From Acuticoccus sp. I52.16.1 (lineage in GTDB: Bacteria; Pseudomonadota; Alphaproteobacteria; Rhizobiales; Amorphaceae), in the NCBI RefSeq assembly GCF_022865125.1, contig NZ_CP094828.1, forward strand, positions 4,395,219 through 4,459,218: a stretch of 64,000 nt of DNA, given 5' to 3'. Both the position numbers and the translations under genes were made by a program. This document shows positions 53,337-64,000 of this stretch, one piece after another; position 1 is the stretch's first letter, and every line of letters begins with the position of its first letter. The notes beneath the pieces are model-generated. The model was not told where the DNA came from, ran no database searches, and saw only the letters and a program-made list of their open reading frames with translations.

Positions 53337-55307
53337 TCAGAAGATGAAATCGATGAAGTTGAGGTCGTTCACCGCCGTGTTCTCGACCGTGAGGACGTTG
53401 CCGTTGCCGAAGTCGATCTCCACGTCGGCGCCGACCTGGGTCATCGCCTGCTTGGTCTGGAAGAAGTTGAAGCCGAGGTCGTCGGAGATCTCGATGCGGT
53501 CGAAGCCGGTCCCGAAGTCGGTGATCGAATCGGCGCCTTCCTCGTAGACGAAGATGTCGGCACCGGCACCGCCGGTCATGACGTCGTCGTCCTCGCCGCC
53601 GTCGATCGTGTCGTTGCCGGCGCTGCCGGTGATCTCGTCGTTGCCGGTGTTGCCGAAGAGCTCGAGGTCGATCAGCCCGTTGTCGAGGGCGCTGGCGTCG
53701 ATGCTGTCGTTGCCGGCGAGACCCTTCACCTCCAGCGTCTCGGTGTTGCGGATGTCGAGCGTGAAGTTGCCGAAATTGACGCGCTCGAACAGCACGTTGC
53801 CGCCGTTGGTGCTGATCTCGAAGCTGTCGCCGGCACCGTCGGCCCCTTCGACGAGGGCGGTGTCGTCGTTGGCACCGCCGTTCATGAGGTCGGAGCCGTC
53901 ACCGTTGCGCCAGATCATCAGGTCGTCGCCGCGCGCGCCCAGCATGGTGTCGTTGCCGGTGTCGCCGGCCAGCGTGTCGCCGCCGTTGGAGCCGATCAGC
54001 TCGTCCTCGCCGGCGCCGCCGTTGATCTTCAGGTCGATGAGTCCGATGCGCAGGTCGCCGGCGTCCACGGTGTCGTTGCCGCCGAGGCCGTTCACCACCA
54101 GCGTCTCGGTGTTGTCGATCTCGAGGCCGAACTGGCCGAAGTTCACCCGGTCGAATTCGACGGTGCCGAACGTGTTGCCGACGACGAACGCGTCGCCGCT
54201 CCCGTCCGATCCGTTGACGATGGCGATGTCGTCGCCGAGGCCGCCGTTCATGGTGTCGGAGCCGTCGCCGTTGTTCCAGACCATCTGGTCGTCACCAAGC
54301 CCGCCGAGCATGGTGTCGTCGCCCTCGTTGCCGACGAGCTTGTCGTCGCCGAGCCCCCCCTCGAGGAGGTCGTCGCCCTGGGTGCCGAGGAGGAGGTCGT
54401 CGCCCGCCCCGCCGTCGGCGTTGAACTGGATGAAACCGTCGGCGACCAGGCTGCCGTCGATGGTGTCGTCGCCGCCCTGGCCGTTCACTTCCATCAGCTC
54501 GGTGTTGCGCAGCTGGACCGAGAAGTTGCCGAAATTGGTGCGCTCCAGCAGGACGTGCGGGCCGGTGGTGGAGACCTTGAAGGCGTCGCCGGCGCTGTCG
54601 GAGCCGTTGATCTCGCCGGTGTCGAACTGGTCGCCACCGTCCATGGTGTCGTTGCCGTCACCGTTGTTCCAGATCATCAGGTCGTCGTCGGCACCGCCGA
54701 GCATGGTGTCGTCGCCGGCGTTGCCGACGAGGGTGTCTTCGCCGGCGGCGCCGCGAAGGGTGTCGTCGCCCTGACTGCCGAGCAGCTCGTCGTTGCCGCC
54801 GCCTCCGTCGATGACCAGCTCGACCATGCCGGCCTGCAGGGCACCGGCGTCGACGCGGTCGTTGCCGCCGCGGGTGACGACGAGGATCCGCTCCGTGGTG
54901 CCGACGCTGACGCTGGAGGGGCTCGCCACCTTGTTGAACTCGACCCGGCCGCCCGCCGACGCCAGCGTGAAGTTGTCGCCGACGAAGCCGTCGCTGCCGA
55001 TGAAGTTCGCCTGGTCGTAGCCGTCCTCACCGTCGAAGAGATCGTTGCCCGGCCCGTCGCTCTCCTGCCAACGCATCAGGTCGTCGTCGAGGCCGCCGAC
55101 GAGAGTGTCGGACCCGAGCTGGCCGTCGAGCGTGTCGTTGCCGGCACCGCCGGACAGAAAATCGCGGCCGAGGCCGCCCAGAAGAATATCGTTGCCACCG
55201 CGGCCGAAAACATCGTCGTTGCCAGCCCTGGCATTGATCAGCTCGTCGGCGCCGGTGCCGTCAATCAAGTCCGCGAAGATCGTGCCGTTAATGGGGACAA
55301 ATGGCAT
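53337..55307 (-). CDS. Secreted RTX (hemolysin-type Ca-binding) repeat protein
   Basis: 656 residues. ATG 55307 has TTGGAG 7 bases upstream; the GTG two codons earlier is too close. After an N-terminal block of GGxGxDxxx nonapeptides come modules of about 120-130 residues, each with a short RTX run (G-N-D-T-M-L-G-G, D-D-L-M-I-W-N-N-G-D-G), an N-G-S-D-S-A-G-D-A-F-like strand, R-x-N-F-G-N-F/Q-F, and N-T-E-x-L-x-V-N-G-x-G-G-D-D-T-I-D. Four such modules are recognisable. No signal peptide; the tail D-L-N-F-I-D-F-I-F matches type I secretion signals. No type I transporter is in the window. Function unknown; likely surface or extracellular. Confidence 0.9.
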   Translation of the reverse strand: MPFVPINGTIFADLIDGTGADELINARAGNDDVFGRGGNDILLGGLGRDFLSGGAGNDTLDGQLGSDTLVGGLDDDLMRWQESDGPGNDLFDGEDGYDQANFIGSDGFVGDNFTLASAGGRVEFNKVASPSSVSVGTTERILVVTRGGNDRVDAGALQAGMVELVIDGGGGNDELLGSQGDDTLRGAAGEDTLVGNAGDDTMLGGADDDLMIWNNGDGNDTMDGGDQFDTGEINGSDSAGDAFKVSTTGPHVLLERTNFGNFSVQLRNTELMEVNGQGGDDTIDGSLVADGFIQFNADGGAGDDLLLGTQGDDLLEGGLGDDKLVGNEGDDTMLGGLGDDQMVWNNGDGSDTMNGGLGDDIAIVNGSDGSGDAFVVGNTFGTVEFDRVNFGQFGLEIDNTETLVVNGLGGNDTVDAGDLRIGLIDLKINGGAGEDELIGSNGGDTLAGDTGNDTMLGARGDDLMIWRNGDGSDLMNGGANDDTALVEGADGAGDSFEISTNGGNVLFERVNFGNFTLDIRNTETLEVKGLAGNDSIDASALDNGLIDLELFGNTGNDEITGSAGNDTIDGGEDDDVMTGGAGADIFVYEEGADSITDFGTGFDRIEISDDLGFNFFQTKQAMTQVGADVEIDFGNGNVLTVENTAVNDLNFIDFIF

Positions 55308-55406
55308 TGTCACGCTCCAAAGACATGTTCGATGAGAGACACGCCACAGCGGCGTTGCCTTGCCAGGGAGATGCCGGCGTGCAGTTGGAGCGAGCGTGAT
55401 AAGGAC

Positions 55407-55437
55407 CGTTGTAAAATTACCGATCCATCGTTGTAAA
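55407..55437. promoter_or_regulatory. Direct repeats upstream of the RTX gene
   Basis: CGTTGTAAA occurs at 55407-55415 and 55429-55437, 22 bp apart (two DNA turns), about 100-130 bases before the RTX start; a 7-bp inverted repeat AACGCGC/GCGCGTT follows near 55460. The 389-base region to the next gene (55308-55696) has no ORF I can support and is more AT-rich than its surroundings. Confidence 0.45.
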
Positions 55438-55696
55438 TGAGCCTATATTTTCACAAACGCGCGTTTGAGCGCGTTGAAATGTCCCAAAGCGCCGGGGCCG
55501 TCGTTTAATGTGGCGTTTTAGTGGCGGGAAATCGCGACGCGTATGGCGGGAAGACGGGCCCGTTGCAGACAGCGTGCCGCCCATGGATGCAGCCTGCTTC
55601 CGGTGACTTTCCAAGTTGCGCACGCGACTGGCGGATTACGTCGATTTCGTCTTTGGGGTGTCCGGCCGGCCCCGATCACGAGGCCGGCCGGACGGT

Positions 55697-57949
55697 TCAG
55701 CGCAGCAGCTCTTCGATGCGGATCGGGAAGCGCCGGGCGCGCACGCCGGTGGCATGCCAGATCGCGTTGGCGATCGCCCCGACGGTGCCGGTGATGCCGA
55801 CCTCGCCCACGCCTTTGACGCCGAGGGCGTTGACGTGCGGGTCCACCTCGTCGACCAGCAACGCCTCGATCGACGGGACGTCGGCGTTGACGGGGACGTG
55901 GTAGCCGGCGAAGTCGGCGTTCATCGGCCGGCCGGTGCGCGGGTCATGCACGGCCGCCTCGTGGAGGGCGAAGCTCAGGCCCCAGATCATGCCGCCGGTG
56001 AGCTGGCTGCGCGCCAGCCGCGGGTTGATGATCCGCCCCGCGGCGAACGCGCCGACGAGGCGGCTGACGCGCACCTGGCACAAGTCCGGGTCGACCATCA
56101 CCTCGGCGAAGACGGCGCCGTGGGTGAACATGGCGTAGTCCTCGGCGTCGGCGGGGTTGCGTGCCCCGGTGCCGGCGCCCTCCACTTGGTTCACCCCCGC
56201 CCGGCGCATGATCTCGGCGTAGCTCTCGCTGCGCGTCTCGTCGTCGGCATGCTGGAGCCGTCCGCCGCGGCCGACGACGCCCTGGTTGCCCGCGCCGAAG
56301 AGCGGCGAGGCGGGATCGGCGGTGGCGATCTCGGCCAGCCGCGCGATCGCCTCGCCGCCGGCCGCGAAGATGGCGCTGCCGGCGGTGGCGGTGTGGCCCG
56401 ACCCGCCGGCGACCCCGCCGTCGGGCAGCTCGGAATCGCCGGCGCGCAGCTCCACCTTGTCGGCGTCGAGGCCGAGGCCGTCGGCGGCGATCTGGGCCAG
56501 CGCGGTGAGAGCGCCCTGGCCCATCTCCACCGCCGAGATCTCCACCACCGCGGTGCCGTCCTCACGCAGCGTCGCGCTGGCCTGCGCCTGGAACATCGGC
56601 GCCGGGAACAGCGCGGTGCCCATGCCCCAGCCCACCAACGCGCCGCTTTGCGAGCGCATCTGCCGCGGGGCGAGCGGCCGGCCGGCCCAGCCGAACCGGC
56701 TGGCACCCTCCAGGTAGCAGCGGCGCAGCTCCTTGGACGAGAACGGGCGTCCGGTCGCCGGGTCCGTCTCGGCGTAGTTCAGGAGGCGGAACGCCAAGGG
56801 ATCGAGGCCGGCCGCTTCCGCCGCCTCGTCCATCGCGCATTCGAGGGCGGCCGAGCCGGTCGCCTCGCCGGGCGCGCGCATCGGGCCGGGGGTGCCGGTG
56901 TCGATCCGCACGCCGGTGTGGCCGGTGCGCAGCGCCGGCGTCGCATAGAGGTTGTGCGAGGCGTTGGCCGCCGGCTCCAGGAAGTCGTCGAACCGCGAGG
57001 TCGTGGACTGGGCGTGATGGTCGAGCGCCGTCAGCCGCCCCTCGGCGTCGATTCCGAGGGTGATGCGCTGGCGGGTGCCGCCACGGTGGCCGACGGGGCC
57101 GAACATCTGGTCCCGGCGAAGGACGAGCTTGACCGGGCGGCCGACCATGCGCGCGGCCAGGATGCAAAGGAGCTGCGGCCCGTTGAGGATCGCCTTCGAG
57201 CCGAAGCCGCCGCCGATGAACGGGCTCTTGAGGTGCACGTCCTGCGCCGGCACGCCGAAGTAGCCGGCGAAGTCGCCGCGGGCGATGTTGATCGCCTGAT
57301 TGGGCACGTCGATCGTCAGCCGGTCGCCGTCCCAGGCGGCGACGATGGCGTGCGGCTCCAGCGCGTTGTGGTACTGCAGCGGCGTCTCGATGGCGGTCTC
57401 GATGCGGTGCGCGGCGTCGCGGAGGCCGACCTCGACGTCGCCCTTGGCGAACGCCGGCTCGGCGCCGATGCCGACGCCGGGCGGGTCGTACACTTCGCCG
57501 TCGTCATGCGTCACGTGCGCGGGCTCGACGTCGTAGCGCGGGGCGAGCAGGCGCGCGCCCTCGGCGGCGGCCTCCAGCGTCTCGGCGACGACCACCGCGA
57601 CCGGCTGGCCGGCGTAGCGCACGGCGTCGTTCTGCAGTGCCTCGGTGCGCCATGAGAACATGTGCACCTTCTCGTCCGGATCGCGGGCGAGGGCGGGGCG
57701 GTTGGCGGGCGTGATCACCTCGACGACGCCGGGGTGCGCCTTGGCGGCGGCGACATCGAGGAAGGTCACGCGCCCGCGGGCGACGGCGGCACTGGCGTAG
57801 ACCGCGAAGAGCATGCCCTGCGGGTGGTTGTCGGCCGCGAAGGTCGCCGCGCCGGTGACCTTGGCGTGGCCGTCACGCCGGGTGATCGGCTGGCCCGCGT
57901 TCGAACCGAGGCGGACGTGGCCGGTGGAAGCATCCAGGGTCTCAGCCAT
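55697..57949 (-). CDS. paoC: Aldehyde oxidoreductase/xanthine dehydrogenase family, molybdenum-binding subunit
   Basis: 750 residues. Xanthine-oxidase-family large subunit that holds the molybdopterin cytosine dinucleotide centre. Blocks seen: G-Q-P-I-T-R-R-D-G-H-A-K-V-T-G-A-A-T-F, F-I-G-G-G-F-G-S-K, M-R-A-P-G-E-A-T-G, V-E-M-G-Q-G and the catalytic Glu in V-K-G-V-G-E-V-G-I-T-G. Match to YagR/PaoC is by gene order and the partner subunits. Its start lies eight bases inside the PaoB-type gene. Likely oxidises aromatic or short aldehydes in the cytosol or periplasm. Confidence 0.92.
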   Translation of the reverse strand: MAETLDASTGHVRLGSNAGQPITRRDGHAKVTGAATFAADNHPQGMLFAVYASAAVARGRVTFLDVAAAKAHPGVVEVITPANRPALARDPDEKVHMFSWRTEALQNDAVRYAGQPVAVVVAETLEAAAEGARLLAPRYDVEPAHVTHDDGEVYDPPGVGIGAEPAFAKGDVEVGLRDAAHRIETAIETPLQYHNALEPHAIVAAWDGDRLTIDVPNQAINIARGDFAGYFGVPAQDVHLKSPFIGGGFGSKAILNGPQLLCILAARMVGRPVKLVLRRDQMFGPVGHRGGTRQRITLGIDAEGRLTALDHHAQSTTSRFDDFLEPAANASHNLYATPALRTGHTGVRIDTGTPGPMRAPGEATGSAALECAMDEAAEAAGLDPLAFRLLNYAETDPATGRPFSSKELRRCYLEGASRFGWAGRPLAPRQMRSQSGALVGWGMGTALFPAPMFQAQASATLREDGTAVVEISAVEMGQGALTALAQIAADGLGLDADKVELRAGDSELPDGGVAGGSGHTATAGSAIFAAGGEAIARLAEIATADPASPLFGAGNQGVVGRGGRLQHADDETRSESYAEIMRRAGVNQVEGAGTGARNPADAEDYAMFTHGAVFAEVMVDPDLCQVRVSRLVGAFAAGRIINPRLARSQLTGGMIWGLSFALHEAAVHDPRTGRPMNADFAGYHVPVNADVPSIEALLVDEVDPHVNALGVKGVGEVGITGTVGAIANAIWHATGVRARRFPIRIEELLR

Positions 57950-59006
57950 GGGCGGTGGCTCCATGCACGGGGGCGGTCGCGAAGACGGAGGCGGGAAGGG
58001 CCGGGATCGTCTCCGGGGTGCCGGCGGCGGCGAGCGCCAGCGCACGGGCGGCGACGCGGCCGGCGAGTTCGATCTTGGCGGCGTTGTCGCCGGAGGGGCG
58101 GGCACCCTGGAGGGCGAGCGCGGCGGCGGCGCGGAACGCCTCGGGCGACGCGGGTGCACCGGCAAGGCTCGCCTCGGCCGCCGCAGACCGCCACGGCTTG
58201 GCCGCGACACCGCCGAGCGCGAGGCGGGCTTCGGCGATGACGCCGTCTTCCATCCGCAGCGCCGCCGCGGCGGACACCAGCGCGAAGGCGTACGAGGTAC
58301 GCTCGCGCAGCTTCAGATACCGCGCATGGCCGGCGAAGCCCGCCGCGGACGGGGGGAGGCGCACGGCGGTGATGAGTTCGCCCGGCTCCAGCGCCGTTTC
58401 CACCGCGGGCGTGTCGCCCGGGAGGCGGTGCAGTGCGTCGAGCGGAAGGTCGCGCGAGCCTGCCGGCCCGGCGATCTCCACCACCGCGTCGAGGGCCAAG
58501 AGGGGCACGCAGAAGTCGGACGGGTGCGTGGCGATGCACGCCTCGCTCCAGCCCAGCACCGCTTGGCCGCGTGTGTCTCCGCCGTGGGCGTCGCATCCGG
58601 CGCCGGGGGTGCGGCGGTTGCAGGCGCTGTGGGGGTCGGTGAAATAGGCGCAGCGGGTGCGCTGCATGAGATTGCCGCCCACGGTCGCCGCGTTGCGCAG
58701 TTGTGGCGAGGCGCCGGAAAGCAGCGCCTCCGCAACTGCCGGGGCGGCCTCGCGCACATCCCCGTTGCGGGCGAGGGCGGCGTTCGTCACCAGCGCGCCG
58801 ATGCGAATGGCGCCGTCGGCCAGCGTCTCGATCCGGTCGAGGCCGGGGAGACGGCGGATGTCGACGATGCGCGTGGGGTGGCGGGTGCCGCCCTTCATCA
58901 GATCGAGAAGGTTGGTGCCGCCGGCGAGGTAGGCGGCGCCCGGTTCGGTCGCCGCCGCGACTGCCTCGTCGACCGAGGCCGGGCGGACGTAGTCGAAGAC
59001 GTTCAT
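57942..59006 (-). CDS. paoB: FAD-binding subunit with extra Fe-S motif (PaoB/YagS-like)
   Basis: 354 residues. FAD motif A-Y-L-A-G-G-T-N-L-L-D-L-M-K and S-P-Q-L-R-N-A-A-T-V-G-G-N-L. Right after this, C-A-Y-F-T-D-P-H-S-A-C-N-R-R-T-P-G-A-G-C contains the cysteine-rich insertion that holds an additional [4Fe-4S] cluster in E. coli PaoB and 4-hydroxybenzoyl-CoA reductase-like enzymes. Coupled by ATGA to the paoA-type gene. Diagnostic for the PaoABC subgroup. Confidence 0.92.
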   Translation of the reverse strand: MNVFDYVRPASVDEAVAAATEPGAAYLAGGTNLLDLMKGGTRHPTRIVDIRRLPGLDRIETLADGAIRIGALVTNAALARNGDVREAAPAVAEALLSGASPQLRNAATVGGNLMQRTRCAYFTDPHSACNRRTPGAGCDAHGGDTRGQAVLGWSEACIATHPSDFCVPLLALDAVVEIAGPAGSRDLPLDALHRLPGDTPAVETALEPGELITAVRLPPSAAGFAGHARYLKLRERTSYAFALVSAAAALRMEDGVIAEARLALGGVAAKPWRSAAAEASLAGAPASPEAFRAAAALALQGARPSGDNAAKIELAGRVAARALALAAAGTPETIPALPASVFATAPVHGATAHG

Positions 59007-59497
59007 GCCGGTGTCCGTTCTTTGCGGGCGAGGCGCGCGTGGGCGTCGAGCACCGCCTCGGTGATGCCGGGGTAGGCGGCGCAGCGACACAGGTTGCCGC
59101 TCATCCCCTCGCGGATGCGCTCCGGGTCGGCGCCGGCCTCGCCCTCGGCGAGCAGACCGACGGCGCTCATGATCTGGCCTGGCGTGCAGTAGCCGCACTG
59201 GAAGGCGTCATGCTCGACGAAAGCGGCCTGCACCGGATGCAGCACACCGTCCGCCGACAGGCCTTCGATGGTGGTGATCTCGGCGCCGTCGACGCTCATG
59301 GCGAGCGTCAGGCACGCGTTCACGCGCTGGCCGTCGACCAGCACGGTGCAGGCGCCGCACTGGCCACGGTCGCAGCCCTTCTTGGTACCGGTCAGCTGCA
59401 ACCGCTCGCGCAAGACGTCGAGAAGAGTGGGTCGCGCGTCCTCGAGCTGGACCTCGCGGCGCTCTCCGTTGACAGTGAGACACAGGGAAAGGGTCAT
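59003..59497 (-). CDS. paoA: [2Fe-2S] subunit (PaoA/YagT-like)
   Basis: 164 residues. First cluster K-K-G-C-D-R-G-Q-C-G-A-C-T-V, C-L-T, second cluster F-Q-C-G-Y-C-T-P-G-Q and G-N-L-C-R-C-A-A-Y. ATG 59497 with GGAGG eight bases upstream. E. coli PaoA has a Tat signal; none is encoded here, so the complex should stay in the cytosol (inference). First gene of the operon, divergent from the TetR regulator. Confidence 0.93.
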   Translation of the reverse strand: MTLSLCLTVNGERREVQLEDARPTLLDVLRERLQLTGTKKGCDRGQCGACTVLVDGQRVNACLTLAMSVDGAEITTIEGLSADGVLHPVQAAFVEHDAFQCGYCTPGQIMSAVGLLAEGEAGADPERIREGMSGNLCRCAAYPGITEAVLDAHARLARKERTPA

Positions 59498-59592
59498 CGT
59501 GCCTCCGATGAGGTGTATGTCCTGAGGAGGCGGAACGGCGTCACCACGCGATGGAAAAGGTGGGTGAACGCCGCCGCCTGGAAGCACATATA

Positions 59593-59631
59593 CGGAGGGT
59601 GCCTCCGCTTTCAAGGCGGAGCGCGCCTCCG
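59593..59631. promoter_or_regulatory. Two tandem 15-bp palindromes, probable TetR operators
   Basis: CGGAG-N5-CTCCG occurs at 59593-59607 (N5 = GGTGC) and 59617-59631 (N5 = CGCGC), 24 bp centre to centre, in the divergent paoA/tetR intergenic region. The 5-5-5 plan and pairing fit two TetR dimers. The second copy followed by TTTTT could also look like a terminator, but no plus-strand gene precedes it. Confidence 0.7.
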
Positions 59632-59649
59632 TTTTTAGGATTGGAGTGA

Positions 59650-60255
59650 ATCGTAGTCCAGGCCGAAGAGAATAAACGGCGTCCGCAGCGCAAGCCGCGG
59701 GCCGATTCCGTCCGCAATCGCAAGCGGTTGCTGGAGGCGGCGGCGGCCGTCTTCTCGGCCGGCGGGCCGGACGCCAGTCTGGAAGCGGTGGCAAGAACGG
59801 CCGGCGTCGGCATCGGCACGCTCTACCGCCATTTTCCGACGCGCGAGGCGCTGTTTCAGGCCGTCTACCGTCACGAGGTGGACGAGCTGGTGGAGGCGGC
59901 CGAGCGGCTGACCGCGGAGGCGGAACCGCTGGCGGGCTTGCGCACATGGCTGCGCGCGGCGGTGAGGATGGTGGCGACGAAGAAGGGTATGGTCGCCGCG
60001 CTCGCCCCCGCGATCGACAACACTTCGCCCTTCTATGCCGACAATGCCGCCAGGGTCGGCGGCGCGCTGGCGGCTTTGATGGGGCGGGCGGTCGCCGCGG
60101 GCGAGCTGCGCGACGAGGTCTCACCGGAGGAGTTGCTGCGCACGATGCTGGGCCTTTGCTACATGGGCAATCAGCCGCCCGACTGGCAGGACAGCGTGGT
60201 GCGCCTGCTCGACGTCTTCCTCGACGGCCTCTGCGCGCGGCCACGGGCCCAATGA
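59650..60255 (+). CDS. TetR-family transcriptional regulator, start codon unclear
   Basis: The N-terminal HTH is standard: L-L-E-A-A-A-A-V-F-S-A-G-G-P-D-A-S-L-E-A-V-A-R-T-A-G-V-G-I-G-T-L-Y-R-H-F-P-T-R, and the ligand domain follows. From the TTG at 59728 the protein is 175 residues, but the 26 codons before it, back to a TGA at 59647, also read like a TetR arm (K-R-R-P-Q-R-K-P-R-A-D-S-V-R-N-R-K-R). That stretch contains no ATG, GTG or TTG; ATC at 59650 stands just after GGAG. Either a rare start is used or the original start was lost. Probably represses paoABC. Confidence 0.85.
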   Translation: MVVQAEENKRRPQRKPRADSVRNRKRLLEAAAAVFSAGGPDASLEAVARTAGVGIGTLYRHFPTREALFQAVYRHEVDELVEAAERLTAEAEPLAGLRTWLRAAVRMVATKKGMVAALAPAIDNTSPFYADNAARVGGALAALMGRAVAAGELRDEVSPEELLRTMLGLCYMGNQPPDWQDSVVRLLDVFLDGLCARPRAQ

Positions 60256-60311
60256 TGCATCGCGCCGCTTCGGTGTGTAGGCTCGGGCCGACTGGCGAGG
60301 GAGCGACGACT

Positions 60312-60734
60312 ATGACGAGAGCGGATCGGTGGGGCTGGTGCGGCGCGGCGGCGGCGCTGCTTCTGGCGGCGGGCATCGGCGGCGCGGCGGCCCAGCCCTG
60401 CGGCGACGACGCGACCCAGGCCGAACTCAACGCCTGTGCCGGCCGCGCGGTGGACGCTGCCGAGGCGGACCTTGCGCAAATGAGCGAAGAGATCCTCGCC
60501 CGCCTGCCCGATGAGGAGGCCCGCGCCGGCTTCCAGGCCGCGCAGGAGGCCTGGACCGCCTACCGCGACGCCGAGTGCACCTTCGCCGCGAGCGGGGTCG
60601 CCGGAGGGTCGATCTACCCGCTGGTGTGGGGCGAGTGCATCGCCTCGCTGACCGACGAACGGGCCGCCACGCTGGACGGCTTCCTCCACTGCGAGGAGGG
60701 CGACACATCCTGCCCGGTGCCGCCGGCCCAATAG
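60312..60734 (+). CDS. LprI-like (DUF1311) periplasmic protein
   Basis: 140 residues. Sec signal peptide to about G-G-A-A-A-Q; mature part Q-P-C-G-D-D-A-T-Q-A-E-L-N-A-C-A-G, then A-W-T-A-Y-R-D-A-E-C-T and V-W-G-E-C-I, and a disulfide-rich end E-E-G-D-T-S-C. This Cys pattern and W-x-x-Y-R-D-A-x-C motif are those of the lysozyme-inhibitor LprI family. 56 bases after tetR; convergent with the kinase gene. Confidence 0.85.
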   Translation: MTRADRWGWCGAAAALLLAAGIGGAAAQPCGDDATQAELNACAGRAVDAAEADLAQMSEEILARLPDEEARAGFQAAQEAWTAYRDAECTFAASGVAGGSIYPLVWGECIASLTDERAATLDGFLHCEEGDTSCPVPPAQ

Positions 60735-60749
60735 AAACGTCGGGCCGCC

Positions 60750-60771
60750 GAGGCCGGTGCGCGAGCCGGCC

Positions 60772-60773
<2 letters not shown>
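60750..60773. terminator. 8-bp hairpin at the LprI/kinase convergent junction
   Basis: GAGGCCGG (60750-60757) pairs with CCGGCCTC (60766-60773), 8-base loop; its right arm overlaps the kinase stop codon. No U-run. Confidence 0.4.
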
Positions 60774-63753
<2,980 letters not shown>

Positions 63754-63761
63754 GGATCAGA

Positions 63762-64000
63762 TCACCATCTGATGGGAGGCGAATTGGCGACGAATCCCAC
63801 GACCTGGTTGCCCGTCTGATCGAAGATCAGCTTGTCGAAGACGCCGGTCGCCGCGCGGGAGATGCCGCGGCCGCAAGGAGCGGTGGCGCGGCCACGGTCC
63901 GTATGCATGAAGTGTTTCCAGTCGAAGCCGGGTCCGTTGTCCTTGACGCTGACGTAGACGCCGTCGTCCTTGCGCGTGCCTGTGACCTCGACGAGGCCGG
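63762..64000 (-). CDS. ATP-binding regulatory protein (HATPase_c fold), 5' end outside the window
   Basis: The minus strand is open from the window edge to TGA at 63762-63764; about 79 codons. The translation shows V-K-D-N-G-P-G-F-D (the HATPase G1 box D-x-G-x-G) and G-R-G-I-S-R-A-A (the G2 box), ending N-S-P-P-I-R-W. This fits an anti-sigma/SpoIIE-type ATPase or a short kinase C terminus. It lies 8 bases upstream of the hybrid kinase and reads in the same direction, so the two probably belong to one signalling operon. Confidence 0.7.
   Translation of the reverse strand, partial: GLVEVTGTRKDDGVYVSVKDNGPGFDWKHFMHTDRGRATAPCGRGISRAATGVFDKLIFDQTGNQVVGFVANSPPIRW

Noticed and set aside
53199-55436. 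745-codon plus-strand frame opposite the RTX gene
   Set aside because: Mirror of the repetitive RTX codons; Val/Ala/Gly repeats come from complementing GGxGxDxxx codons.
59616-59640. CGGAG-CGCGC-CTCCG-TTTTT as an intrinsic terminator
   Set aside because: No plus-strand gene ends upstream of it and an identical palindrome plan sits 24 bp away, so a tandem operator explains it better.

Overview
The window is GC-rich (roughly 70 percent by eye) chromosomal DNA from a Gram-negative alphaproteobacterium. The evidence is the KDO genes (kdsA, kdsB), the ispH-thrB-rnhA gene order typical of Hyphomicrobiales and relatives, a DUF1127 protein, many GTGA/ATGA gene overlaps, and an abundance of ABC transporters and FAD oxidoreductases typical of marine or soil alphaproteobacteria. 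The order Hyphomicrobiales (Rhizobiales) is an inference from gene order and style, not from a marker tree. No rRNA, tRNA or CRISPR array was seen.

Layout. 1-12.6 kb is housekeeping and metabolic: the tail of a ClC channel, an HpcH/HpaI aldolase, divergent kdsB/kdsA, rnhA, an IS5-type (IS427-group-like) insertion sequence, thrB, ispH, a small lipoprotein, an EamA transporter, a hotdog thioesterase, a VOC dioxygenase-like protein and an ADP-forming acyl-CoA synthetase. 12.7-19.7 kb holds the most unusual locus: a Slam-like outer-membrane protein translationally coupled to a 1031-residue secreted protein (FecR domain, 24-proline linker, TbpB-like beta-barrel at the C terminus), divergent from a CHASE2 adenylate cyclase. 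20.2-23.5 kb is a polar amino-acid ABC operon with a good sigma-54 promoter match.

From 45.4 kb leftward to 23.8 kb runs a tightly packed, minus-strand series of 17 genes: hyuA, hyuB, a Tat-exported peptide-type binding protein, its permeases and ATPases (one permease-ATPase fusion), four DAO-family FAD oxidoreductases, an HcnA/HcnB-type dehydrogenase pair, an SDR, and a second complete peptide-type ABC transporter. A GntR/FCD regulator with a 28-bp palindromic site lies at its head, and a second hyuA-hyuB pair runs the other way (46.3-50.1 kb). Together these look like uptake and oxidative/hydrolytic breakdown of small nitrogen compounds (D-amino or imino acids, opines, lactams or hydantoins); the true substrate cannot be read from sequence.

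50.4-64 kb carries a winged-helix/alpha-beta-hydrolase fusion regulator, a cytochrome P450 relic, a DUF1127 protein, a secreted RTX repeat protein, a paoABC-like molybdenum aldehyde oxidoreductase with a divergent TetR regulator and two tandem palindromic operators, an LprI-like protein, a hybrid histidine kinase with HPt domain, and the end of an ATP-binding regulatory protein. Three convergent gene junctions (3.7, 23.5 and 50.2 kb) hold hairpin-rich intergenic DNA, two of them with imperfect inverted repeats of more than 60 bp per arm.
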